Source of the DNA: Chryseobacterium gilvum
GTDB lineage: Bacteria > Bacteroidota > Bacteroidia > Flavobacteriales > Weeksellaceae
Direction of reading: 5' to 3'
NCBI RefSeq assembly: GCF_025628965.1
Contig: NZ_JAOTEN010000001.1
Location: 930,001-994,000 of the forward strand
Length of the DNA stretch: 64,000 bases
The translations under genes and the position numbers were made by a program. Shown piece after piece: positions 1-8,586 of the stretch (position 1 is its first letter; the number at the start of each line of letters is the position of its first letter). The notes beneath the pieces are model-generated. The model was given only the letters and a program-made list of their open reading frames with translations, did no database searches and was not told the origin of the DNA.

Positions 1-2504
1 CTGAAGGTCTTAAAAAAGGTAAATTATTAGCTTTTGAAGGAGACCGGAAGAAAGATCAGGCAGTTCCTGATATCATGACCGTAGAAATTGAAGGCCCTAA
101 AACAAAACAGGTTGTTGATTTGTCAGTGGAAAAAGGAAATCCGAATGCATATAAGCAGGTTTCTATGGACGGACTTAACATTATGGTAGGTTTTGGACCC
201 AAAGTATACAATACTCCGTTTGCCTTGAAGCTGGATGATTTTGTAATGGAAACCTACCCGGGAAGCTCTTCTCCGAGTGCGTATGAGAGTCATGTGAAAA
301 TCGTTGAGCAAGGCAAGCAGATTCCTTATAAAATCTATATGAATCATGTTTTAAATCATGGAGGCTACCGTTTTTTCCAGGCAAGCTTCGATCCTGACAG
401 AATGGGAACGGTATTGTCGGTAAACCATGATTTCTGGGGAACCAATATTTCTTATTTAGGCTATACTTTATTATTTTTAGGAATGTTTATTATCTTCTTC
501 TGGAAAGGAACCCATTTCTGGAAACTGAATAAAATGCTCAAGGATATCAATAAAAAGAGAGCGGTAGGAATTCTATTGCTGTTTTTAAGTTTAGGATTAA
601 ATGCCCAGAAAATTGAAACGCATGGCAACACAGACGGAAGCAGGGATATCCATGTAGAAGGAGATGGCCATAATCATGCAACGGCTCCCGAAAGTGCAAA
701 AACACAGAATTCAGTTGCGGCGCCTCTAACGAAAATGAAAACCATTTCTGCAGACGAAATTATTGCCAGAAATAAAATCAGTAAAGAACACGCCGATAAA
801 TTCGGGTACCTTCTGGTTCAGAATTTTGAAGGAAGGATAGTGCCTATCAATACCGAAGCTTTAGATATTTTACGAAAATTATACAAGAAAGACGAGTTTA
901 AAGGGACAGACGGAAAATCTCTTACCGCAAACCAGTGGTTTTTATCTATCAATACAGATACACCGAGCTGGACGATGGTTCCGTTAATCAAAATAGGATC
1001 AAAAGGCGGTGATGAACTGATGGCAAAAACGAAAGCCAACGAAGAAGGATACACCTCTCTAATGAATCTTTTTCCTGCTGATGCCAATGGAAACCTGAAT
1101 TATATCTTGGATCACGATTACAACATCGCTTTTCGTAAAAAACCTGCCGATCAGACCAATTATGATAAGGAAGTCATCTCTGTGAATGAAAGAGTTCAGA
1201 TTTTTAATGAATTTTTCAGCGGCCAGTTTATGAGAATCGTCCCTGTAAAAAATGATCCCAATCACACATGGCATTCGTGGCTGGATCAGAAAATGGAACC
1301 CGATATGGAATCTCAGCAGGTGATGGGACCTTATTTTGCTGAAGCTCTGGAAGCACAGAAAACAGGAAACTGGAGTAAAGCAGATACCGAACTCATTAAA
1401 CTTTCGGAATATCAGCAGAAATGGGGCAAAAGCGTAGTCCCTTCCAAATCTAAAGTGAACCTTGAAGTATTTATGAATGAAGTGAATCTTAATTTCAAGC
1501 TTTTAATATTCTATACATTAATCGGAGGTTTATTATTGATTTTAGGATTCGTAGAATTATTTAAACCTAAAAAACTGCTCAACACCATTATCAAAGGAAT
1601 TATTTATCTGGGTGTTGTGGGATATATCTGTCATTTCTTAGGTCTTGTTGCACGATGGTATATTTCCGGCCACGCTCCTTGGAGTAACGGGTATGAAGCA
1701 ATTATTTTTATCTCATGGATTGGAATTTCGGCCGGTTTAATGTTCTATTTCGGATTTGGAAAAAACAGTAACAGTAATTACCCTTTAGATACAAAAGCTT
1801 TAATATTAACGTCAAGATTATTCGGGGCTAAAAATCATTCCAACGCACTGATTCCTGCTGCAGGTTTTATGGTGGCGGTGATTATGATGGGATTTGCACA
1901 TGGCGGTTCTGCTTTAGATCCGCAGATTACGCCGTTGGTTCCGGTTCTTAAATCGTATTGGCTGATTGTACATGTTGCCATTATCACTTCAAGTTACGGA
2001 TTCTTTGCTTTGTCGATGATCATTGCGGTAATTTCACTGGTATTTTATATCATTTCAGATAAGAATATGTTCAGGTTGCACAATGATTCTACGTTAAAAG
2101 AATTGGCCATCGTTTCTGAAATGTCATTGACGATCGGTCTTTTTGCCTTAACGGTAGGAAACTTTTTAGGAGGAATCTGGGCCAATGAATCTTGGGGAAG
2201 ATACTGGAGCTGGGATCCGAAAGAAACATGGGCTTTTATCTCAATCATGGTATATGCTTTTGTGTTGCACATGAGACTGGTTCCGGGATTGAGAAGCAGA
2301 TGGGCATTTCACGTGGCGACCATGTTTGCATTCTGTTCGATGGTGATGACGTATTTCGGGGTTAATTATTACTTAAGCGGACTCCACTCTTATGCGGCGG
2401 GAGATCCGGTTCCGGTTCCGGCTTGGGTATATATTGGCTTGGGAACCATGTTATCATTAGCTTTGGTTTCTTATCTTAAATTTTCGGCACTGAAGAAAAA
2501 ATAA
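1..2504 (+). CDS. ccsA: Cytochrome c biogenesis protein CcsBA (ResB/CcsA fusion), 5' partial
   Basis: This is a system II cytochrome c maturation protein that delivers heme across the cytoplasmic membrane and attaches it to apocytochromes. The frame is open back to the left edge of the window, so the first ATG at 75 is probably internal and the N-terminus is missing. A ResB-like part is followed by membrane segments near nt 440-530 and 560-610, a long periplasmic stretch, and a C-terminal CcsA part with many helices. The heme-binding WWD motif (WGRYWSWDP) lies at about nt 2193-2220, and membrane-facing histidines flank it. The fused ResB-CcsA form is common in Bacteroidetes. A terminator follows at once, so this is the last gene of its unit. 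Confidence 0.93.
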   Translation, partial: EGLKKGKLLAFEGDRKKDQAVPDIMTVEIEGPKTKQVVDLSVEKGNPNAYKQVSMDGLNIMVGFGPKVYNTPFALKLDDFVMETYPGSSSPSAYESHVKIVEQGKQIPYKIYMNHVLNHGGYRFFQASFDPDRMGTVLSVNHDFWGTNISYLGYTLLFLGMFIIFFWKGTHFWKLNKMLKDINKKRAVGILLLFLSLGLNAQKIETHGNTDGSRDIHVEGDGHNHATAPESAKTQNSVAAPLTKMKTISADEIIARNKISKEHADKFGYLLVQNFEGRIVPINTEALDILRKLYKKDEFKGTDGKSLTANQWFLSINTDTPSWTMVPLIKIGSKGGDELMAKTKANEEGYTSLMNLFPADANGNLNYILDHDYNIAFRKKPADQTNYDKEVISVNERVQIFNEFFSGQFMRIVPVKNDPNHTWHSWLDQKMEPDMESQQVMGPYFAEALEAQKTGNWSKADTELIKLSEYQQKWGKSVVPSKSKVNLEVFMNEVNLNFKLLIFYTLIGGLLLILGFVELFKPKKLLNTIIKGIIYLGVVGYICHFLGLVARWYISGHAPWSNGYEAIIFISWIGISAGLMFYFGFGKNSNSNYPLDTKALILTSRLFGAKNHSNALIPAAGFMVAVIMMGFAHGGSALDPQITPLVPVLKSYWLIVHVAIITSSYGFFALSMIIAVISLVFYIISDKNMFRLHNDSTLKELAIVSEMSLTIGLFALTVGNFLGGIWANESWGRYWSWDPKETWAFISIMVYAFVLHMRLVPGLRSRWAFHVATMFAFCSMVMTYFGVNYYLSGLHSYAAGDPVPVPAWVYIGLGTMLSLALVSYLKFSALKKK

Positions 2505-2525
2505 ATCTTTTACATACCTATAAAA

Positions 2526-2555
2526 GGTCCTGGAATTATTTTCAGGACTTTTTTT
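2526..2555 (+). terminator. Rho-independent terminator after ccsBA
   Basis: Stem GTCCTG (2527-2532) pairs with CAGGAC (2543-2548) and is followed by seven T. Confidence 0.8.
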
Positions 2556-2643
2556 GTGAAAATAATTAAAATAAATAATTCAACATTTACAATTTTATTT
2601 ATCTTTATGATATCAAATTAATATCATTTTAAAAATTACAGTT

Positions 2644-3513
2644 ATGGAAAAAGTTCTAAAACCAATGTCAGGATATCTGGCTTTACTTATTTGTCTGTTA
2701 TTATTTATCGCTTCTGCGTATCTGTTTATTACAGGAACTACAGCAGAAAATATAGGAACCACAATTCTTGGAGCAGCATGTTTCGTGGTATTTTTCTTTT
2801 TCATGAAAGGTTTAATGATTATTCAGCCTAATCATTCACGTGTTTTAAATTTCTTTGGAAAATATGTAGGTACGGTAAAAGACAACGGTTTGTTTTTTAT
2901 TAATCCTTTGTATTCTTCACAAAAAATGTCACTGCGTTCCGAAAATTTACAGGGACAGACATTGAAAGTGAATGATAAAATGGGAAACCCGATTGAGATT
3001 GCAGTGGTAATGGTCTGGAAAGTGGGAGACACCTATAAAGCAGCTTTTGACGTTGAACGATATTCTGATTTTGTAAAAATGCAGAGCGAAGCGGCAGTTC
3101 GTCATTTGGCAATGAGTTTCCCATATGACAATCTAGAAGACGATCATGCGCCTATTACTTTAAGAGAGGGAGGTGATAAAATTAATTCTATCCTGGAACA
3201 GGAACTTACGGATCGTCTTTCAAAAGCGGGAATCATCATTCAGGAAGCCCGGATTTCTCATTTGGCGTATGCTTCAGAAATTGCAGGAGCGATGCTTCAG
3301 AGACAACAGGCAACTGCCATCGTTGCAGCAAGAACCAAAATCGTAGAAGGAGCGGTCGGAATGGTAGATTTAGCCTTGAAAAAGCTTTCTGAAGAAAATA
3401 TTGTTGAGCTGGATGATGAAAGAAAGGCGGCAATGGTGAGCAATTTAATGGTCGTACTGTGTGGTGAAAAAGCGGCACAGCCTATTTTAAACGCAGGAAC
3501 TTTGTATAATTAA
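2644..3513 (+). CDS. SPFH/Band 7 domain membrane protein
   Basis: The 289-residue protein starts with two hydrophobic helices (about residues 12-30 and 37-60). An SPFH (stomatin/prohibitin/flotillin) domain covers about 60-230, beginning at the IQPNHSRVLNFFGKYVG segment, and an Ala/Gln-rich helical region (MLQRQQATAIVAARTKI) follows. Such proteins form membrane-bound oligomers that organise membrane microdomains or bind membrane proteases. The exact partner cannot be read here. A small ribbon-helix-helix-like gene follows 69 bp downstream on the same strand and is probably co-transcribed. Upstream lies an AT-rich region with a TATCTTTA sequence, one mismatch from the flavobacterial -7 element. 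Confidence 0.88.
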   Translation: MEKVLKPMSGYLALLICLLLFIASAYLFITGTTAENIGTTILGAACFVVFFFFMKGLMIIQPNHSRVLNFFGKYVGTVKDNGLFFINPLYSSQKMSLRSENLQGQTLKVNDKMGNPIEIAVVMVWKVGDTYKAAFDVERYSDFVKMQSEAAVRHLAMSFPYDNLEDDHAPITLREGGDKINSILEQELTDRLSKAGIIIQEARISHLAYASEIAGAMLQRQQATAIVAARTKIVEGAVGMVDLALKKLSEENIVELDDERKAAMVSNLMVVLCGEKAAQPILNAGTLYN

Positions 3514-3582
3514 GAAAAGCGATCATTAATTTAAGATTAAAGCAGTATTAAAAAATATTTGTTATTATAAAAAATCAACCAG

Positions 3583-3777
3583 ATGAAAATTGATAATGCT
3601 GAAAACAGGTCAGAAAAACCGCCGAAAGGTAAAAAATCATTTGTCATTAGGATTGATGAATCTACCTATAAGCTGATCGAAAAATGGTCAAATGATGAAT
3701 TCAGAAGTGTCAACGGCCAGATTGAGTATATCCTTCATCAGAGTTTAATAGAAGCAGGCAGAAAAAAGAAAGAGTAA
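3583..3777 (+). CDS. Small Arc/ribbon-helix-helix-like protein
   Basis: This basic 64-residue protein has the pattern of an Arc/MetJ ribbon-helix-helix fold: a short beta strand (KKSFVIRIDESTYKLIEKW) followed by a helix with a hydrophobic repeat (SVNGQIEYILHQSLIEAGR). Proteins of this type are annotated as Arc-family DNA-binding proteins. It follows the SPFH gene, and no toxin gene is adjacent, so a toxin-antitoxin role is not supported. It may regulate its own SPFH operon. A hairpin at 3793-3816 ends the unit. Confidence 0.75.
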   Translation: MKIDNAENRSEKPPKGKKSFVIRIDESTYKLIEKWSNDEFRSVNGQIEYILHQSLIEAGRKKKE

Positions 3778-3792
3778 TACATTTATAACCCT

Positions 3793-3816
3793 AAAGCAGA
3801 GATCGTTCTCTGCTTT
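3793..3816. terminator. Bidirectional hairpin between convergent genes
   Basis: A perfect 10-bp stem, AAAGCAGAGA (3793-3802) with TCTCTGCTTT (3807-3816), has a 4-base loop. It lies between the Arc-like gene and the minus-strand membrane peptide. T-runs are short, so termination strength is uncertain. Confidence 0.6.
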
Positions 3817-3818
3817 AA

Positions 3819-3968
3819 TTATTGTAAACAGCCTTTAAGAGTATCTGCTCCGAAATAAAAGATAACCAGCCATATCAAACCTTTGATCGTAAAAAAAGCA
3901 AATCCTGCCCAACCTACACGCTTAAACCATTTTTTAAATTTAGAATTGTTTTCCTGAGAGTTTTCCAT
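3819..3968 (-). CDS. Small membrane protein, 49 aa
   Basis: ATG at 3968 to TAA at 3819 encodes 49 residues: a charged N-terminus (MENSQENNSKFKKWFKRVGW) and one hydrophobic helix (about residues 21-39, AGFAFFTIKGLIWLVIFYF), ending ADTLKGCLQ. The positively charged segment before the helix fits a single-pass inner-membrane protein. It has no recognisable function. The convergent hairpin sits immediately downstream of its stop, which supports a real transcription unit. Confidence 0.6.
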   Translation of the reverse strand: MENSQENNSKFKKWFKRVGWAGFAFFTIKGLIWLVIFYFGADTLKGCLQ

Positions 3969-4099
3969 TGCTGAAATTGTGATTATTAGCTACAAAGATA
4001 AGCATGTTTATAATTAGTCCAAATAAAAATGAGGATAAAATTTATATTTCGGGATTCATATAATATTTTTATCTTTAGGCGAAACGAAAAGTAACATTT

Positions 4100-5650
4100 A
4101 TGTCTAAAAAAGTCAAAGATTTTGGAATTGAAAAGTCTTTAAAAAATCTCGGAATTAAGGATGAAAACAAAGGGACTTCCAAGGGAGGTCAATTTTTTGC
4201 ATCAGGAAAAACAATAGAAAGTTATTCGCCTTCAGACGGGAGATTAATTGCCAGAATAAAAACTTCGGGAGAAAGTGATTACGATCAGGTGATTGAAACT
4301 GCCCAGAAAGCATCTAAGGAATTCAGAATGATTCCCGCACCAAAACGGGGAGAAATCGTGCGTCAGTTAGGACAGAAATTAAGAGAATATAAAGATGATC
4401 TGGGAAAACTCGTTTCTTACGAAATGGGAAAATCTTTGCAGGAAGGCCTTGGTGAAGTGCAGGAAATGATTGATATCTGCGATTTTGCAGTAGGATTATC
4501 AAGACAGCTTCACGGCTACACCATGCATTCCGAAAGACCGGGACACAGAATGTACGAGCAATATCATCCGATTGGGATTGTGAGCGTAATTACCGCTTTC
4601 AACTTCCCGGTTGCAGTATGGGCGTGGAATACCGCTCTTGCCTGGATTTGCGGAAATGTTACCATTTGGAAGCCATCAGAAAAAACGCCGCTTTGTGCGA
4701 TTGCCTGTCAAAATATCATGATTGAAGTGCTGAAGGAAAACAATCTTCCTGAAGGGGTTTCAAGTGTTTTGGTAGCAGATCATGAGATCGGTCAGAAACT
4801 GGTAGATGATAAACGTATTGCCATGGTTTCTTTTACCGGTTCTACGAGGGTGGGAAGAATGGTATCTTCAAAAGTGGCAGAAAGATTCGGGAAATCAATT
4901 CTTGAATTAGGAGGAAATAATGCCATAATCATTTCAAAAGATGCTGATCTTGATATGTCAATTATTGGTGCTGTTTTCGGAGCCGTAGGAACGGCAGGAC
5001 AAAGATGCACCTCAACAAGAAGGCTGATTATTCATGAGAGCGTTTATGAAGAAGTAAAAAACAGATTGGTAAAAGCATACGGACAGTTAAAAATAGGAAA
5101 TCCTTTGGATGAAAACATGCACGTAGGACCGCTTATCGATGTAGATGCAGTCAATCAATATCAAGCTGCTATTGAAAAATGCAAAAAAGAAGGCGGGAAG
5201 TTTGTAGTGGAAGGCGGTGTTTTATCTGGTGAAAATTACGAATCCGGTTGTTATGTTAAGCCATGTATTGCAGAAGTAGAAAATTCTTTCGAAATCGTAC
5301 AGCATGAGACTTTTGCCCCAATTTTATATCTAATAAAATATACCACGCTTGAAGAAGCGATTGCTATTCAGAATGATGTTCCTCAAGGTTTATCTTCAGC
5401 GATCATGACACAAAACCTGAGAGAAGCAGAGCTTTTCCTTTCTCAGGCAGGTTCAGACTGTGGCATTGCAAACGTCAATATCGGTACTTCAGGAGCAGAA
5501 ATCGGCGGTGCTTTTGGAGGCGAAAAAGAAACCGGGGGCGGAAGAGAATCCGGCTCAGATGTATGGAAATACTACATGAGAAGACAAACCAATACTATAA
5601 ATTATACCGCTCAATTGCCTTTAGCACAAGGAATTAAGTTTGATCTCTAA
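4100..5650 (+). CDS. pcd: L-piperideine-6-carboxylate / aminoadipate-semialdehyde dehydrogenase (ALDH7-like)
   Basis: The 516-residue NAD(P)-dependent aldehyde dehydrogenase has the full ALDH core. The catalytic general base Glu269 lies in ELGGNNA, the nucleophile Cys303 in GTAGQRCTSTRR, and the cofactor motif SFTGSTRVGR at about 246-255. The ALDH7-type sequence, together with the lysine 6-transaminase gene 83 bp downstream, indicates oxidation of 2-aminoadipate 6-semialdehyde (in equilibrium with piperideine-6-carboxylate) to 2-aminoadipate. The same two enzymes (lat and pcd) are known from an organism classified as Flavobacterium lutescens. ATG 4100 fits the family length. It is probably cytosolic and tetrameric. 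Confidence 0.88.
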   Translation: MSKKVKDFGIEKSLKNLGIKDENKGTSKGGQFFASGKTIESYSPSDGRLIARIKTSGESDYDQVIETAQKASKEFRMIPAPKRGEIVRQLGQKLREYKDDLGKLVSYEMGKSLQEGLGEVQEMIDICDFAVGLSRQLHGYTMHSERPGHRMYEQYHPIGIVSVITAFNFPVAVWAWNTALAWICGNVTIWKPSEKTPLCAIACQNIMIEVLKENNLPEGVSSVLVADHEIGQKLVDDKRIAMVSFTGSTRVGRMVSSKVAERFGKSILELGGNNAIIISKDADLDMSIIGAVFGAVGTAGQRCTSTRRLIIHESVYEEVKNRLVKAYGQLKIGNPLDENMHVGPLIDVDAVNQYQAAIEKCKKEGGKFVVEGGVLSGENYESGCYVKPCIAEVENSFEIVQHETFAPILYLIKYTTLEEAIAIQNDVPQGLSSAIMTQNLREAELFLSQAGSDCGIANVNIGTSGAEIGGAFGGEKETGGGRESGSDVWKYYMRRQTNTINYTAQLPLAQGIKFDL

Positions 5651-5733
5651 TAAAATGTATTAAATTAAGATAGAGGTTAAACGAAATCATATACTGCAAT
5701 TTGATTTAATCTCCGTCTTTTAACCAAAATGAT

Positions 5734-7059
5734 ATGGAACAAATCGTAGACAATAAAACGAATAAAGTAAAAGATACCATCGGAAAACACGTTCTTGCAG
5801 ACGGTTTCGATTTTGTGATGGATATTGAAAACTCACAAGGTTCATGGATTCATGACCAGATTTCAGGGAAAAACCTTCTGGATATGTTTTCAATGTTCGG
5901 ATCTGCATCAATAGGATACAATCACCCTTATCTGCTTGAAAGAGCAGAATGGCTCGGAAAAATGGCGATCAACAAGCCTACTTTAGCCGATGTATATTCT
6001 AAAGAATATGCTGATTTTGTGGATACTTTCGAAAGAGTGGCAATTCCTAAAGAGCTTCAGTTTGCCTTTTTTATTGAAGGAGGAGCGTTAGCGGTAGAAA
6101 ATGCGATGAAAGCCTGCTTCGACTGGAAAACCAAAAAGAATTTTGCCAAAGGACTTACAACTGAAGCGGGAATCTGTATCCATTTCAGACAAGCATTTCA
6201 TGGAAGAAGCGGCTATACTTTAAGCCTTACCAATACGTCAGACCCGAGAAAATATCAGTATTTCCCGATGTTTGACTGGCCAAGAATCATCAACCCGAAA
6301 CTGAAATTTCCGATTACTGAAGAAAATCTTGAGGAAACCATTAATAATGAAAGACTTGCACTTTTAAATATTGAAGAAGCTATTTTATCCAATCCGAATA
6401 AAGTGGCCTGTATCATTATCGAGCCTATTCAGGCGGAAGGAGGTGACAACCATTTCAGAGACGAGTTTTTTGTTGAATTAAGAAAAATTTGTGACGAAAA
6501 TGAAGTATTGCTGATTTTTGATGAAGTGCAGACAGGAATAGGAATTACCGGCAAGATGTGGGCATACGAACATTTCAGCATTGCTCCGGATATTATTTCT
6601 TTTGGTAAAAAAACACAGGTGTGCGGAATTTTGGCCAACAGAGAAAAATTTGATGAAGTTCCGGATAATGTTTTCAGAGAAAGCTCAAGAATCAATTCTA
6701 CATTCGGCGGAAACTTTATCGATATGCTCCGTTTTCAGCTGGTGATGGAGGTGATTGAAAAAGAAAACCTACTTCAGAATGCGATTACTGTTGGAGAATA
6801 TTTACTGGAAGGTTTGCAAAAACTCGCTCAGCAATATCCTGACAAAATTTCAAATCCCCGCGGAAGAGGATTGATGTGTGCGATCGATTTGCCGACGCAT
6901 GAGCAGAGAAACCATCTGAGAGAGCTTCTGTATGATGACGGATTGATTATTCTCTCGTGCGGAGATCAGTCTATCCGTTTCAGACCACATTTGAATGTTT
7001 CACAGGAAGAAATTCAGATTGCGTTAGATAAAATTGAAAATAATATTAACAAAATTTAA
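5734..7059 (+). CDS. lat: L-lysine 6-transaminase
   Basis: This 441-residue class III PLP aminotransferase transfers the epsilon-amino group of lysine to 2-oxoglutarate, giving aminoadipate semialdehyde. Diagnostic segments are FFIEGGALAVENAMK (a variant of the usual NSGTEA motif), the PLP-contacting FDEVQTGIGITGKMW, and the SFGKKTQVCG segment with the Schiff-base lysine (Lys292 or Lys293). The last is characteristic of lysine 6-transaminase rather than ornithine or GABA transaminases. It follows the semialdehyde dehydrogenase gene in the same direction, so the two steps are encoded together. I see no obvious promoter in the 83-bp gap. Confidence 0.9.
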   Translation: MEQIVDNKTNKVKDTIGKHVLADGFDFVMDIENSQGSWIHDQISGKNLLDMFSMFGSASIGYNHPYLLERAEWLGKMAINKPTLADVYSKEYADFVDTFERVAIPKELQFAFFIEGGALAVENAMKACFDWKTKKNFAKGLTTEAGICIHFRQAFHGRSGYTLSLTNTSDPRKYQYFPMFDWPRIINPKLKFPITEENLEETINNERLALLNIEEAILSNPNKVACIIIEPIQAEGGDNHFRDEFFVELRKICDENEVLLIFDEVQTGIGITGKMWAYEHFSIAPDIISFGKKTQVCGILANREKFDEVPDNVFRESSRINSTFGGNFIDMLRFQLVMEVIEKENLLQNAITVGEYLLEGLQKLAQQYPDKISNPRGRGLMCAIDLPTHEQRNHLRELLYDDGLIILSCGDQSIRFRPHLNVSQEEIQIALDKIENNINKI

Positions 7060-7121
7060 AATATTCTGATTTGTAATTTCAGAAAAATCTTCTTATATTT
7101 AAATACTCAAATGAATACAAT

Positions 7122-7352
7122 ATGGAAAGACAAACGAGAGTATCAGTTTTTGAAAGTGATAAACCGGCAGAAATTCAGCTGATCAAATCCAAACTGGAAG
7201 ATGCGCAGATTACAAACGATGTAGAAAACAATTATCTTACTTTTACGACAACGCCTACTGCAACGTCGCTGAAAGTAATGGTTGATTTACAGGACGAAAA
7301 AAAAGCGTTTGAAATTATAGACGCTTATCTTCAGGAAAATCAGAATCAATAA
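7122..7352 (+). CDS. DUF2007 family protein
   Basis: The 76-residue protein has the DUF2007 pattern: a beta strand (RVSVFESD), a helix containing AEIQLIKSKLEDAQI, a further strand, and a final helix (DEKKAFEIIDAYLQE). DUF2007 members are small ferredoxin-like proteins described as putative signal transducers, and their role is unknown. It lies 62 bp after lat and may be the last gene of that unit. A terminator follows. Confidence 0.8.
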   Translation: MERQTRVSVFESDKPAEIQLIKSKLEDAQITNDVENNYLTFTTTPTATSLKVMVDLQDEKKAFEIIDAYLQENQNQ

Positions 7353-7386
7353 AAACTATTTCATAATTTTAAATTTTACTACTTCG

Positions 7387-7424
7387 AAACCGAAAATTAA
7401 TCCTTATTAGTTTTCGGTTTTTTA
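7387..7424 (+). terminator. Rho-independent terminator after DUF2007 gene
   Basis: AAACCGAAAA (7387-7396) pairs with TTTTCGGTTT (7411-7420), followed by further T residues. Confidence 0.8.
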
Positions 7425-7505
7425 TTGTAGATTCTAATAATCAATTTAGATTCTTAATTTATTTAAGATAAAGTTTACTCAATCAATCATAATCATTTAT
7501 TTGTA

Positions 7506-8021
7506 ATGAAGTCACCGGAAATACATTTTAGAAAAGCAGAAAAAGAAGACAGAGATGCTATCTGGAAAATCATACAGCAATCGATCGAAAGAAGAAGGCT
7601 TGACGGAAGTTCACAATGGCAGAATGGATATCCTAATCTCAGTACGGTCGAAAGTGATATTGAAAAAAAATTTGGATATGTTCTAACCATAGATGATACC
7701 ATTGCTGTGTATGTTGCTTTGATTTTTAATGATGAACCGGCCTACAGCACCATAGAAGGAGCATGGCTTACCAACGGAGAATTTGTGGTTATTCACAGAG
7801 TGGCCGTTTCAGAACAGTTTGCCGGACAGGGGCTGGTAAAAAAACTCTTTGATTATATCGAAGATTTTGTAAAATCAGAACATGTTTCAAGCATAAAAGT
7901 AGATACCAATTATGATAATACAGCCATGTTGAAAATTCTTGAATCCAAAGGCTATACGTATTGTGGTGAAGTATATTTGCAGGGTGGCGTGAGAAAGGCT
8001 TTTGAGAAAGTGCTGATGTAA
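7506..8021 (+). CDS. GNAT family N-acetyltransferase
   Basis: The 171-residue protein has the GNAT fold. The acetyl-CoA binding motif A is seen in VAVSEQFAGQGLVKKLFDYIEDF (Q-x-x-G-x-G/A pyrophosphate loop), and a C-terminal beta-alpha segment (NTAMLKILESKGYTYCGEVYL) is typical of the family. The substrate cannot be predicted. It stands alone between a terminator at 7387-7424 and the promoter of the efflux operon, on the plus strand. Confidence 0.85.
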   Translation: MKSPEIHFRKAEKEDRDAIWKIIQQSIERRRLDGSSQWQNGYPNLSTVESDIEKKFGYVLTIDDTIAVYVALIFNDEPAYSTIEGAWLTNGEFVVIHRVAVSEQFAGQGLVKKLFDYIEDFVKSEHVSSIKVDTNYDNTAMLKILESKGYTYCGEVYLQGGVRKAFEKVLM

Positions 8022-8087
8022 TCATAACGTTTTATTATTGAGGCTTTCAAAAATCAATTATTTATAAACTCTATCATCTTTGTTCGT

Positions 8088-8114
8088 TTGGTTCCGAACT
8101 AAGTTATACTTTTG
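8088..8114 (+). promoter_or_regulatory. Promoter and candidate operator of the efflux operon
   Basis: A TTG (-33-like, 8088-8090) and the flavobacterial -7 element TACTTTTG (8107-8114) are 16 bp apart. The spacer holds the perfect inverted repeat GTTC-C-GAAC (8091-8099). It sits exactly where a repressor would block RNA polymerase, so autoregulation by the GbsR/MarR-type protein is plausible. Confidence 0.55.
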
Positions 8115-8129
8115 TTAAAAATTTACTGC

Positions 8130-8585
8130 ATGACCAAAAGTATAGAAGTTGATGAGAAAATTTTTCAGGATGCCGTAAAGTTTTACAGCTCCATGCTTAA
8201 TATTCCACCGTTGGCTTCCAAAATATATTCGTATCTGATTTTTGATTTTGAAAAAATTGGAATACCGTTTGATGAATTTGTCGAGGTTTTCTCGGCAAGC
8301 AAAAGTTCGGTCTCTACAAGCATATCATTGCTGTTAAGTTCTCAGCTGATTATCGACGTTAATAAAATGGATGAAAGAAAACGTTATTTTTTTGCCAATG
8401 ACGATTATAAAAAAATCAGGTTTGAAAAAATAGTACAGAAAATGAAAGACGAACTTAAGCTGTTAGATGATCTGAAAAACTTCCGCAAAATTCATAATGA
8501 TCATGAAGAAAAAAAAATGGAAGTATACCAATCTCTTTTACATAAAAGTATTATCAATATTCAAGAATCTCTTAATAAATTATAA
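8130..8585 (+). CDS. GbsR/MarR-type transcriptional regulator
   Basis: The 151-residue protein has a winged helix-turn-helix (about residues 25-90, including IGIPFDEFVEVFSASKSSV) and a C-terminal coiled-coil-like helix. It resembles the GbsR branch of MarR-related regulators. The start is set at ATG 8130. A TTG at 8112 lies inside the -7 promoter element and cannot be the start. The efflux adaptor gene begins one base after its stop, so it is the first gene of the RND operon and probably its local repressor. The ligand is unknown. Confidence 0.82.
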   Translation: MTKSIEVDEKIFQDAVKFYSSMLNIPPLASKIYSYLIFDFEKIGIPFDEFVEVFSASKSSVSTSISLLLSSQLIIDVNKMDERKRYFFANDDYKKIRFEKIVQKMKDELKLLDDLKNFRKIHNDHEEKKMEVYQSLLHKSIINIQESLNKL

Positions 8586-8586
8586 C

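Noticed and set aside
3583..3777. Toxin-antitoxin pair with the RHH-like gene as antitoxin
   Set aside because: No toxin-like gene is adjacent. Its neighbours are an SPFH gene and a convergent membrane peptide.
8497..8586. Earlier ATG at 8497 for the efflux adaptor
   Set aside because: It lies inside the regulator gene and would remove the clean lipoprotein signal beginning at 8587.
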